Part shown: one piece after another, positions 37,549-48,750 of the stretch
Position numbering within the stretch: the first letter of the stretch is position 1
How the letters are laid out: every line of letters begins with the position of its first letter
DNA from: Paramarasmius palmivorus
Taxonomy: Eukaryota > Basidiomycota > Agaricomycetes > Agaricales > Marasmiaceae
DNA: 64,000 nt
Direction of reading: 5' to 3'
Assembly: GCA_037176845.1 (NCBI GenBank)
Contig: JAYKXP010000061.1
Coordinates: forward strand, 270,745-334,744
Program-made: the position numbers and the translations under genes
Notes under the pieces: generated by a model
The model's database searches: none
Told to the model about the DNA's origin: nothing
Seen by the model: the letters and a program-made list of their open reading frames with translations, nothing else

Positions 37549-40335
37549 TCAATCGTCCTCCACAACCATATCATTCTCGTTGTATTCGTGATGGGAATTA
37601 TCCGTTTCTATGCCTGAATCATCCGGGTCTTCATATTTTTGCTTTGCGTTTGCAGTAGGCGTAGAAAGGAGTATAACGAACATGAGGTTAAAGTGCACAG
37701 TAGGATGATTGGGATTGGATGGCACGCTCCACGGGCCGGAGAGTGTAAATCCAGGAATCACAAGAGAACACGCAGGTATCTCTCCCCGAAGTCGTGGCAT
37801 GGAAGACATGTTGTCCCAGGCCGTAGGGTCAGCCCGGAATCCATCATTGGCAGATGTTCCATCCGGTCTACCGTCGTAAATCGGTACTGAGTAACAGGGT
37901 GGTTATCGTCGAATAAGGTACGTGAAGAAAAAAAAAACAATCTCACTGTTGTGGTGATATAGCCTGAAGGGTGCGTCAGGGAGTGGAGAATCCACGACGT
38001 TCTTCTTGGACTTGGTTTTACGGAAACGTTGGAGATCCTTCTGGTCAGGAGCCTCTAAACCGCCGTCAGTGTTGTCCATCTAAATGAAAATGAACGGAGA
38101 ACTTACGGTTCTTGGAAGGACTGCCGGTAGACCCCTGCTTCTTTGACTGCAAACATAGAGATCCAGCATATATGGGACAGTGGACGGTCTCGTCCTCCAT
38201 AAGTGTGCAGATGAAAGAACTTGCATACTCATAGTCTTGAGACAACAGCTGTATATGAATTTTTCGAGATTTCTTGTTGAATTCTCCGCTCCCCCTAACC
38301 AGCTCTGAGGACGTCACCATGGCTGGGGCAACGAATATGGCCGGACGATCGGCATTTGGCCCTTGATCTATGAGACATGCGTCGAGATTGTTTCCAGTAC
38401 GAATGTTTAGTGGAGGCGCGCGTGTAATGTTGATGTAGTTGCTGTGGCTAACGAACGACATGATCCGCACCAAGGAGCTGAAAAAGGCTTGGCCCATCAG
38501 AAAGACTCTCAAATAAAGTAAGGAAGCTACTAACGTTCTTTCTAAGACGTCTAGATCTTGCATTACCAGCCCGTATCGGGCAGTATATACTTCTCGTGCC
38601 ATCATGTCTCTTTTTGTGATATACGGAACAAGCTTGCCAAACCGCATCCTGGGCTCCGTGTCAATAGAACCCAGACGAGAACCAGTGACTCTTACTGAGA
38701 GATCCAATGCTGAGTGGCAAAATCCAAATAGAACGGGCGAAGAACCCTGTGCTGAAGCCTCTCTTTGAAGATCTGTTTCGCAGTTGGGTGTAACTCGATC
38801 GATGGAATGGACCTAATAGCGCAAGCTGGTATTGATTTTTCAAAGGGGAGGAATGATAATCACGTACTTCGAGTCAAGATTTTGTTTCGACGTTCTGGGT
38901 TTCGTATCTGGGTCCTCTTCAGAACGAATAGAAGATTCGGCGCCTGTAGCTTGACTCGGCTTGTCTTCGTCTGTGTGGTTCGCCGTACCGGGATCTTTTG
39001 ATTCTGTTGTGATGGGCGCCGATTGGCTGCTACTGGGAACTTGCAATACACAACTACGAAGAAACGGTCAGTGTATTGTATCGTAATGTATCAAAACGCA
39101 CCTTTGGTTGCTGTTCTCGCTGTTTGATTTTTGTTCATCGGTCTTCGTAGACAGTCCTTCCGTCTCTGCTTCGATATCTAGCTTTCTGCGTTGGCGCGGG
39201 TGCTCAGTCTCTGATCTAGGGCTGCAATAAAGTCGTCAATCGTCAAGTGTAAGCACAAGTATAGACTCACCTTTCATGCCTGCGTTTGGAACTGGTATTA
39301 CTGTCTGGATCGGGTGAAGTTGGTTCAAATCCGGATTCGAGGCTACAACGGCGTGATGTCGATAATATTGAGATCACTCAAGTAGTTGGCTTACCGTGTT
39401 GACGGACCATGCTCTACGGGTTTCTCAGTATTGGCCGACTGTGTTACAATGTTTTCGGTGGGCAAGGCTTGTAAAGTGATCAACGGAACTTTGGGTTTCG
39501 ATGTCGACGCTTCAGAAGCTTTGGATTGATTGTAGTCCGATACAGATGAGAAGTCCTCAAAGTATCTAACGCATATCTGTGAGCACAAAGGGATGTTCTT
39601 AGAATATAATCACTCACTCTTGCGATTCATCGCTATTCTGGGAGCGCTCGTTGAGCTTACGCCTGCTTTATGACATTAGCATGACATGAGGGGGTGAAAG
39701 CATAGGTCTTACAGTCTTTCACTGGTGCGGCGAAGCTCATTCGCCTGGCCAACTTTTGGAGCCCGTTTTTTGTTGCCCCGACCTTGACCTTCAGCAACAA
39801 GAGACGGAGCTACGTCGGCTGATCCACATGCGGAAGGAGTTTCAGTAAAGAGTCCTCCGAAGTGAATCGACGGGGCGAGAATGGAGGCGTCAGCAGGCGT
39901 GTTTGCGTGTTTGCGTAGTGCAGTGGATCTATTCAGGTGGAATAAAGAGATGATATCTTTAAGTCATGATGAACATGTTGGTTCGATATTGTTTCACTCA
40001 CCTTTCAGCGTGCGATCCGGGAAGAACCTGTTTTTTCTGCTGCTGTTGGTCCTTCTTATCCGAAGAGTTGACCATGTCTTGACACATGAACTGGAGAGGG
40101 GAAGATGCGCGAGGCACAGAAGTGATCAACTTTGGACTATGGAAAGTGTCAAAGAACGTCAACAAAAGTAATGAAAAGAAACATACCTGATGGTAACGCC
40201 TTCTTGAGGTGCCTGAGTAGCGGCTGAGTTCACGATTCTGTCACTTTGCGAACTACCAGACGCCTGAGGAACAGGCTGCTGAAATGAAGGTGCCGGCAGA
40301 GAGAGTTTGAACTGTGTCTGAACTTGTGTATTCAT
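37549..40335 (-). CDS. Large unrecognised protein, disordered N-terminus and folded C-terminus
   Basis: At least ten exons from ATG 40335 to the TGA at 37549-37551. The N-terminal half is Gln/Ser/Pro-rich with basic patches (RRTSERL, RRKLNERSQNSDESQE, SKRRHERSPRSETE) and looks disordered and nuclear. The C-terminal half is more ordered: VPYITKRDMMAREVYTARYG, IQLLSQDYEYASSFICTLM, PIYAGSLCLQSKKQ and, in the last exon, PRLRGEIPACSLVIPGFTL. The very C-terminus is acidic (ETDNSHHEYNENDMVVEDD). The last exon is in frame only if an A from the previous exon completes its first codon, which fits a GT-AG intron. I recognise no family. A chromatin or transcription role is possible from composition only. 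Confidence 0.6.
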
Positions 40336-40468
40336 CGTGCAGTCGGTGTGAGTTTGGCAAGAGAGATTGAGGCAGGGGGCAGTTTTTGGAAGTCGGTATA
40401 CTGATCATCCTTGATAATGTATTAGCATTTTATATAGTTGTAAGACACCAGTAAGAAAACGAACCCCA

Positions 40469-40660
40469 CTAATTCCTAGGAGTTCCAAATGTTCGACCCG
40501 CTGTATTCAAGGCATTTCTACCCGAGACTAGATTATCCTCTTCACCTGAGACCCTTCCTGGGCTGTTCGGAGAACGAAGTACTGGGATGCGGAAATGAAT
40601 GAAGGAAGGAGTCGGCGGTTTGAAGTTGATGTAAAAAGACCTGTTGGATGGTGACATCAT
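40469..40660 (-). CDS. Possible small Ser/Pro-rich protein
   Basis: An ATG-initiated frame of 63 residues (begins MSPSNRSFYINFKPPTPSF after one extra Met, ends GRTFGTPRN). It lies about 130 bp upstream of the large gene at 37549-40335 and on the same strand. It is basic and Pro-rich with no known domain. It could be a short gene, part of a longer 5' transcript, or chance. Confidence 0.3.
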   Translation of the reverse strand: MMSPSNRSFYINFKPPTPSFIHFRIPVLRSPNSPGRVSGEEDNLVSGRNALNTAGRTFGTPRN

Positions 40661-41031
40661 GTTATGGCGTGTCACAGCGTGCTTGAGTGACTAGATGTGA
40701 CTGCCACTGCGGGCCTCTGATCAGACCCTCATCATCGCGTCCTCCATCTCTTATCCTCATGCATCCTTCTCAAGCTAAGGCTATTCATAGAAGCCTATTT
40801 TTGAGTGCAGTGTTAGCACTATACCGTGGGTGAATCAAATACCTCAAGTTCCGCGATGACACTCCAACTCCAATTTCCAAGGATATTTGGGATGTTGGTG
40901 CGGGCTTGTAATCATCCTGAACACGCGTATTGCAATAGATATAACACGTCTACAGCATACGCTTTTGCCTCTTCCCCTCAGCTTTCTCGATATCATCCCA
41001 ACCCCAATCTGACTTTGCTTTCAACCCCGAC

Positions 41032-42583
41032 ATGTTCGATAACTATGACCTAGATGGTGCCAGTATGTGTTGTTTTCTCTCTTCCTCGAGGGAGATGCTA
41101 ACTTCGGTTCATAGAAGCCAAGCTAATCCAATGGTCCGACTCACGAACATCAGCTGAATATTCCAAGCCAAACGTGTCACGAGCCCTCGAAGTAAGTCCA
41201 CAGTTTGCTGCCCGTCTAAATGAATCACTGAGCGATGTGTTAGGACTCCTTCCGGATGGAAACAATGCAAGGCGGCGTGCCAGACGCCTGGCGACTCGTG
41301 ACGGACTTAGAAAGCCCGGAAGAGATTGTTTTCAAGATACAAGGTGTACTATCGTTTATTGAGCTTCCACCGTTCACGAAGCATCCCGGAAAGTATATAA
41401 TATTTCGCATGTGCACTTATCAAGTATCACTAAAAGTTATCTATGTAGGAGAACCCGTGCTGGTTTTCTGCGTCAAGGTATCGCTATCACCGGCCTCGGA
41501 ACGGAGAGCTTTGAGAAATCTCTTGACGGTATCAAAGTGGCGGACCATGTCTTGAAGAGAAGTGTGCCTCAACAAGCTGCCGAACCGCTCGGCTGTTTTA
41601 GCGACCTCAACGGATACACAACCTTTCATGTCAGCAATCGGTACTTTCTCCCTCGTCGACTGGTAGAAGGGGAAGAGAGCGTAGATTTTCCTGACAACGT
41701 CGATCCCTATGGCATCCTCCGAAAGATCGCGGGGTCAGAGTTCGTTCATACGAAGGAAAATGTTGTCAAGTATGAACGAATCAAGCGAGTTAGTGCTGAA
41801 GACATCACGTAGGTTCCTATTCATCTTGTCTGAATCATGCACTAATTATTCATACAGATTCGAAGCTGTTTCTCCCACCATCTTTCGTTCCGGAGATATA
41901 GTCGAGGCCCAGTTTACACTTATGGTCGTTCCAATCGGAAAAGGCGGTCGTCCTCCTTACAAGACATTCCCTGTCTTGAGAACCATCACGATGCTTGATG
42001 ATACGTACAGCAAGGTATGGCTGCCACGAATATAACCTCGATAAATCTCATTTTTCGTTAGAAAGCCGCTGTCGATAAGATTCTCGCGCCCAAAGTCAAA
42101 ATGACTTTGAAGAGAGACGCTGGGAACTGGAGGGAAACCGAAGAGCTGACCTCGAAGCAGTTGCGCAAAATGAGACTCGATGACTCCAAGTAAGATCACA
42201 GCATGTAGTTTTTTGTCGGCGGTGGATAGAATCCCGAAACGTATGAACCATTCATTATACACGCTTCTTGGACACTTTCATGATCATCGTTAATTTCCGA
42301 CATATGAGGTACTTAGAAACAATGTTCATTTTTGTTGCACCCAGAATAGATGGACGAAGACCTATGAAGAAAATCCGCAGTGACAAATCTGGTTCGAGTT
42401 GCTTCCTCAGATGCCAAGATCAATTTCTGACTGTCTCTTCTTTTACAGACCATAATCCTGCCTCGGGAACGCACCGAAGGTGCATGTTCGCCTAGGCATG
42501 AGAAGGGTTTGCATTCCCCGAGGACGAAAAAGCCCACGAAATCAGTGACCAGCGTCCAAGCCCTCGGCGCTACCGAATGGTAA
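41032..42583 (+). CDS. Unrecognised accessory protein
   Basis: Exons from ATG 41032 (FDNYDLDGA) join in phase to LIQWSDSRTSAEYSKPN, ETMQGGVPDAWRLVTDLES, the main exon (CFSDLNGYTTFHVSNRYFL, DPYGILRKIAGSEFVHTKEN), FEAVSPTIFRSGDIVEAQFT and a last exon ending VQALGATEW at 42581-42583. The stretch around SGDIVEAQFTLMVVP is beta-rich. From memory, similar proteins of unknown function recur in agaricomycete accessory regions, but I can assign no domain. It sits immediately 5' of an F-box gene on the same strand. Confidence 0.6.
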
Positions 42584-42844
42584 GCCAGGACGTTCATTTA
42601 CCGTGACGCAAACAGGTTTCTTAGCGAGCTCCGCCCACCAACCTGCCACATTTCTGCTATTTTTTAGGAAACAAACTATTGCTGTCCGATAGATTTAGGG
42701 CTTAGTTCTCAAAGTCGTGGTCCTAAAAATCACGAAGACTTAATAGCCACATCCCCAGAGTTCAGGAGTATCAACAATAGGTGAGTAATCGAACCTGATG
42801 GTTTGTATATAAATGTTGACTGACTCTGTATAACTTCAGAACTG

Positions 42845-44139
42845 ATGAGCCCGAAACGTACCGTGCTCGGTCCAGAAGTCCTCGAACGTATTTTTCGACA
42901 TTCGAGACCTAGGGATTGGCCCTCTTTGACCTTCGTTTCCCGCGACTTTCGTCGAATATCCATCAAGCTCATCATGGAGTCCCTTACCCTGGAGCCAGCC
43001 AACATTGAATTCGCTCGTCGACGAATCACAAGAATCAGGCAAATGTCTCCTCGACCAATCGTTCGTCATATCACATTTGATGTCGCTCTATCCCAATGGG
43101 AACTTCTTCATCATATTGCAGTCGCGTGCCACACCACGGGTCAATGTCAATCGCTGTCCATTGGCAGTTCCGTTCACACCGCAGATTGGGAGGAATTGGC
43201 GGCCACCTTCACACTCCATCTAGCCGCCATGATACCCAATGTTACGACACTTGTTCTCAAGCCGGTGGATCGCGTTTTTCAGCATGCTATTCTCTCAGCG
43301 TATTCGCCGAGCGTAGTCCGCATGACGCTTCACTCCGCCATTACTACCGCTATGCCTGATGGCTGGAAACCACACGTCTTCCCTTGCCTGGAGGAAGTGA
43401 ATCTGGTCCTGGACACTGTATTAGGTGCGGGCCAGGAATCTCTACCGATGCTCATGGCCAAGTATGTCAAGGCACCTCATCTGAAGGTCGCCTCGATCGT
43501 TGGCGTTACCGATGGCCGTATGATTGGTGTCCAGGAATTTTTAAATTCCTACGCTAACACGCTGGAGACCGCGAAAATTCTTGGAAGTTTCGTCTTTAGT
43601 GGTATGTGATATGACTTATGTGCCTTTCTATTCTTTTACTCAATCGCCGAACAGATTTCGATGAAATCCCTTTGCCGGCATTGCCACGAGTTTCATGTAT
43701 CCACATAGAGGTCAAATATGTTCATCGAGTCATCCCTGAAGGTTTCCCCGTCCGAGAATGCTTTCCCAGCCTCAGAACTCTTGTTCTTGAGAGTGACTGG
43801 AAGACAATCGAGACCGGTCTTCCCGACATCGACTGGGATGAATTGCAAGAGGCGTTAGTGTCGATGTCTGTCATTCGGCCGTTACCATTACTCGTATGCG
43901 GCTACAGAGGTCCGCAAGTCGTGCATCACGACCTTTTCGTTCGCTCTTTCAGCAACCGAATGCTCGAAGCGACACATGACCATTGGAACATCGCTGCTGT
44001 ATACGGTCGACTGGAGCAGAGACGGTACGATCATCTACCTACTCGCACCACATTTACGGATGCGTATGTTGAAAAGAGGAGAGAGGAAGGTAGCCTTAGG
44101 AGACAAGTTCGGTACGGTCCCGAGTTGCTTAATATCTGA
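42845..44139 (+). CDS. F-box protein, paralogue 1
   Basis: Two exons (intron about 43605-43653) encode about 410 residues. The F-box is at the N-terminus (GPEVLERIFRHSRPRDWPSLTFVSRDF). A repeat-like solenoid follows with the signature IPNVTTLVLKPVD and later CFPSLRTLVLESDWKTIE. The C-terminal part contains LLVCGYRGPQVV. F-box proteins are the substrate receptors of SCF ubiquitin ligases. A paralogue with the same layout lies at 50350-51623 on the other strand (ILPNITTLVLKPVD, TLICGYRAVTPVF). The frame is intact. Confidence 0.85.
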
Positions 44140-47100
44140 TCACTATTGTCGTTTCTCGTGCTTTCGGATTTGTACTACCTTAGATAACTTCTTGTAATTA
44201 GACGACTTGTTTGTATGTACACGAGAAAAATCTATGAACACCCCAAACCGATGGACTTGTCATTGGCTTCATCGAATGATACTGAGAGCTTCCTGAGCTG
44301 CCACACGAACCCATTGCGTACGCAATGGATCATAAAAAAGCATGATTAATGATGTGGCTGACATGGTGTGGCATCAAGTTCAAAGACTCAGCCATACCAG
44401 CTCGAATATGATGGGTCACGGTCCCGGAAAATTTGAGCCTGTGTCCGACGATGGGTAGTTCTGTCACTGCAAAGAACCATTAGTTCGGCAACGCTCTACA
44501 CGGCGGGGCATGAGGATGAGGCTTCCCAGTAGTGGCTTCAACTTTGTCCGGTACACTGCATCTTATGGAGGACAGTATCGGTGCGGCTGAGTCTGCATAA
44601 TGTGATGGCGTCCAGCATGTCCCAGAAAATTAGCTTGTGGAGGCTGAAGATATTCAGAACGAAGGCGGACGCAGAGATGGAGGTGCCATGTCGGTCGAGG
44701 CGGGATCCAGTGTGGAAATCTTCGTAGGGTGGCTCCTTGAATCCTGTTGTAGTACTGTTGACTGAGCTTTGAGACGAGCCCCCACGGCGACCATGTCTTT
44801 CTGGACACAAGAAGCCGCAAAAGAAACAATAACAGGTGTCGCGTCAGTCGTGGGTGGCGTCGGGAGTAAAAAGAAGGCAAGTTTTTTACCTGAGCAACCA
44901 ATAATCCTTTGATTTCGATTCCTTCGTCTTCACAGTCTGCGGAGTTTGTCAAGCTGAGTTGAATTTTGAAAAACATGGTGAGGGTTCGGAATAGGAAGGA
45001 GTAAACGTGACGGTCACTCCTTTACCGGTTTACATGTTTCCATACTATCCACGATGCCCATTTAACAGTCTGACGCGATCGTATGCCCCACACCACCGAA
45101 TCTTCTCTCGGGCACGTCTCTTAAATCGCACCAGGCCGCTCAAATATACCCTGGAGCGCATACCTCCTTGACGATCCAATGGACTCAATCAGTCGAAAAT
45201 ACGTGAGTGGTAACTTACAGTGCTCAGAGTAATGTCACTCACCGTCCTTCTGATAAGCATGGCCATATTGTGTTGGTTAGTCCTGGAACTTACATAGTCA
45301 GTCTGTTTCGGTGACCGTGTCAGACGGTCCTCGATTTCGTACACCACACAATGACCAGAAATCGTCTGCTTCGTCGCCACTTAGCAAGAGTTCATCCTTT
45401 AACATCCGTGAGCCACTAGCTTCTATGGAAAGCGGTTACTTCAAGTTGCTGAGCGTCATATATAGGACCAACACATATTCCACAAACGCTATGTGAAATA
45501 TACTTCGTCCCAGTTCGTCCGAAGGTTCGAGGGGACAGATCAAAACTTCCAGTTGCCAGCACGTACTGCAAGAATCATCGTCACCGTGACGGTCGTTTCT
45601 AACCTCAGGATAACGAATCGTAGTAGCCACGAAGTACTACACGTACATCACAATCGTCTACAGCTGGTCACTTTTTCTACCTGTCAAAAGGTTAGAACAT
45701 GGACGTATATCGTTTCATTGGGTGTAATGTAACTCACTGGTTTTAGTAGTCGCATTATTGGTTAACTCTCCACCCGGTCACGGTGCGTCTCGAGTCAGAC
45801 GACTACGTGGCCACTTCGAGATTGGTGATCCAAGTCAAGCACGATGTTGGGATAAATACAGATATAAGGAGGGGACCGGGCTGGATAAACGTTTTGAATC
45901 GTTGGGTGTTTTGGCTTCGGCGTTTGCTAATGCGCTCGGTCGCTCGTTGCGCTTACATTATTCGAGCTCGGGCAATCTGCATCGATTCAGATGTTTTATA
46001 GTATCTTTCAGAGCTGGTGAGTTCAATTTGTCTTGCAGTTGGATCAAGATACTTAACGATCCCAGTATTTCCTGTATAGTATCTTGTGATGTTCAACGTT
46101 CAAGGCAGATGCCATATTCTTTCCTGTCTTTTTGCCGGTTGCATTGCACCTAGAGTGCCAATACCTGAATTCAAGTTGCCATAGCTTTGAATTGGGGACT
46201 GTGGTACCAACTTCAAGGCAAGAGAGACTGAACAGAGGATGTTTGTATGAACTCAAATCGAAAGAATTTTCGATTCCCTCACACTGTCACGTGGCATTTG
46301 AGCGGAGTTACGAGTTTGTTCGGTCGACTTCAGCCTTCAGGAACTCCCTGCCACACTTGATACAGACTCATACTCGTTCATCATGTCAGACTTCTAGCCT
46401 CGGCCTTCTTCCTATAGAGGAGCATACCATCTTTTCAATCACCTTGACTCTGTGACTGCAAATTCAGCACCTACTATTATTCTCATCTTCGATCTTTCAT
46501 ACTGTGACCGCGCTTCGGGGAAGTTCCCTTGCATTCCCCGCTGCGATGACCGGTTTTCTTGACCTTCAATTTGCGACGTCCCGTCGGTGATTTGTCATGT
46601 CTCTAAGAGGGTCGAATCTACGCAAAGGCTACTAGCAGGCGTACTCATAACTACGACAAGAACAAAATACGTCACAATCGCAAGTAAAGGAGGTGTGTAG
46701 GACCTTTCAAAGTTGAAGACGTATGCCTAACAGCCCACCAGTGAGCACCGAGACCCGAAACGCGAAGCAAACACGAAAAAGAGTATAGAGTACAACAAGC
46801 ACAGTGTGTGAGCAACAGTTTCAAGTTGTCGGGTCCCGGTACACTGTATACACCCTCTGATGGAGACTGATGATAGATGAACGAAAAAGAGCTATTCTGC
46901 AAGACCACCTGGCCTTTTACCTGTATGCCAGGTCTCATGTTCCGAACACGTACCGCTGTCTGAAGTCCGAAGCACCTCAAAATCAGGATCGAACTTGGAT
47001 TTCCTCAATGAGGAGTGCATCATAGAGAATGATGTCGATTATGGTGGTCCTCGTTCTCCTTGGGAAGGAAACTGAAGCGTATTCAACCCGTCCTACATCA

Positions 47101-47408
47101 TGTATCGACATCGGCTGTTTCACTAACACGCAGCATGCATTGTCAATCCCCTTCTCCGTGTTCCGTGCAAGTCGTAACGAGTCTTTTTTTTCCACTACGA
47201 AGTGACTTTCTTGACAAGGGTCCGAGGAAATAAGCCCACAAAAACAAGCGAGTTACGTTGGGAACAAAATGCCTTTGGTGCGTGACTGTCTCTGTACCTC
47301 GTCCGTCCACTGAGTTATTCTCTTCCTTCTCTTAGCCATCTTGCCAGTGTGATTCACTTTTTCTGTTTCCGCCAAAGCGCCAACAATCTGTCAAATTATA
47401 GGTTAAAC
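44140..47408. other. 3.3-kb gene-poor region
   Basis: No confident gene. A minus-strand ATG frame starting at 44976 (FFKIQLSLTNSADCEDEG...) has a plausible donor after LLVAQ and may be the first exon of a small or decayed gene. Frames near 45758-46153 (+) and 46983-47195 (-) have coding-like composition but no consistent exon chain. An 18-bp perfect palindrome is at 44311-44328. The region may hold remnants of inactivated genes. Confidence 0.4.
44311..44328. repeat. 18-bp perfect palindrome
   Basis: CCATTGCGTACGCAATGG is identical on both strands. It lies about 170 bp after the stop of the F-box gene, in a stretch that also holds smaller inverted repeats (TGGCTGA near 44354 with TCAGCCA near 44388). 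It could be a dimer-binding site or chance; roughly one such palindrome would be expected by chance in several hundred kilobases. Confidence 0.5.
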
Positions 47409-48228
47409 ATGCAACAAAGTGATCATACTTCCTACCAACGTCGACTTTCCATCGCTACCATTATTCATACCACGTCTCCCGTCATTCAAAGGAAAGCACG
47501 CAGCCAACGACCACGATCGCAGTCTGGCGATACTATCAACCATACCGTCAAACGAAAATCGACATATAGCTCGCGACGTGGGCTATCCTCGACTGCTTTG
47601 TCACAGAAAGAGTCGCGTCCTTTGCCCATCGAGCTAAGGCCACCAATCCGAATCCCCGATCCACCGCTATCTTGTCCCATATTTCTTGAGCCACTATACG
47701 ACCCTGTTTTGGAAGCAGTAAGTTGCAATTTTGTTTGCAGGTCATGATGTCCTCATCATTTGTAGATATCACCAACAACTGCGTCTAATGATGATGATAA
47801 TAACAATCACGACGGAGAAGATGACTCGACGGTTTCCTCGCAGCACCTGGTATACGTTCTATCCAAATTGTTTTGGCTAATATTCACGAACGTGCTATAG
47901 CATATCAGGCGCCTGGGTTACGCCTCAGAAGCTCAACGCCGTAAAGCTCTGGAAAACGATCCGTGGATCGTTAAGGATTCTCTGAAGCCTCACAGCGCAG
48001 TATGTGGTGGTTGCCTGCTCGAAGTTGTTTTGGACAGAAAAAGAAGGTACTATATAAGAGATTGGAGGGATCATCGCTCAACCTGTCAAGCCATTCTGAA
48101 GATGAAAGCAAATTTGGAACTGCCCAAGGTAAGCACAAGGCATCTCGTTCCCAATTCTGACTGAGTAGCCACAGACAGATGGCTATTGGGAAGAATTTAG
48201 TGCAAAGGTCTATAGGTTCGTTGCATGA
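47409..48228 (+). CDS. Small protein with Cys/His zinc-binding-like motif
   Basis: Exons from ATG 47409 (a basic Ser/Arg-rich region, then PPLSCPIFLEPLYDPVLEA) continue through an acidic linker (SNDDDNNNHDGEDDSTVSS) to a compact C-terminal domain: HIRRLGYASEAQRRKALEND, then CGGCLLEVVLDRKRRYYI, then WRDHRSTCQ. The C-x2-C ... W-x2-H-x4-C spacing suggests one zinc site. The last exon ends VYRFVA at 48226-48228. I recall the same C-x2-C/H-C pattern in many agaricomycete proteins of unknown role. Introns join in phase. Confidence 0.6.
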
Positions 48229-48750
48229 ACTGTTACACGAGCGGGGTTCAGGGTCTTCTTGTCGCCTGTTCGAATTTGTTAGGTTTACTTGTTCTTGATC
48301 GGTCTTCTCGTGTTTTGCTGAATATGGAATATATGGTCATGACGGTGCCAGGGGGTCGGAGATGTGGGTGATGATAGGCCAAGTAAAACATCGGCGTCTG
48401 CACCCTCGCTTCCGTCGTACATAATGAGGCATCTGACGCTTGCAAGATCTGCTAGATCTCTGTTGCGACGAGCCATGTAATAGGGTAACAGTATCCAAAA
48501 GAAGTACTCTACCACGTTGCGACATTGAAAACGTGTTCGGAATCGTTACCAGCACCTTCCGAGTTGCCACTCTTTCCTTATTCCTCTTTCACCGAATGAC
48601 TCATGAGTACCTTTTGCTGTAGTCATTAGCGAACATTGATGTCGTTTCTCATTCAGGACCAAGTCGAACAGGGGCAAAGAAATTCGCCGCAAACATTTAT
48701 TTACCTGGTCCGACGCCACATTGAATCTAGTTTCTTCTGCGACCGCCACT
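48229..48750. other. Intergenic spacer
   Basis: Between two rightward accessory genes. No gene or structured element is recognised. Confidence 0.45.

Noticed and set aside
45325..45360. Similarity to the Ser-rich gene around 16315-16345 as a relic copy
   Set aside because: Only about 30 bases resemble each other in a low-complexity Ser/Thr coding context, with no continuation on either side.
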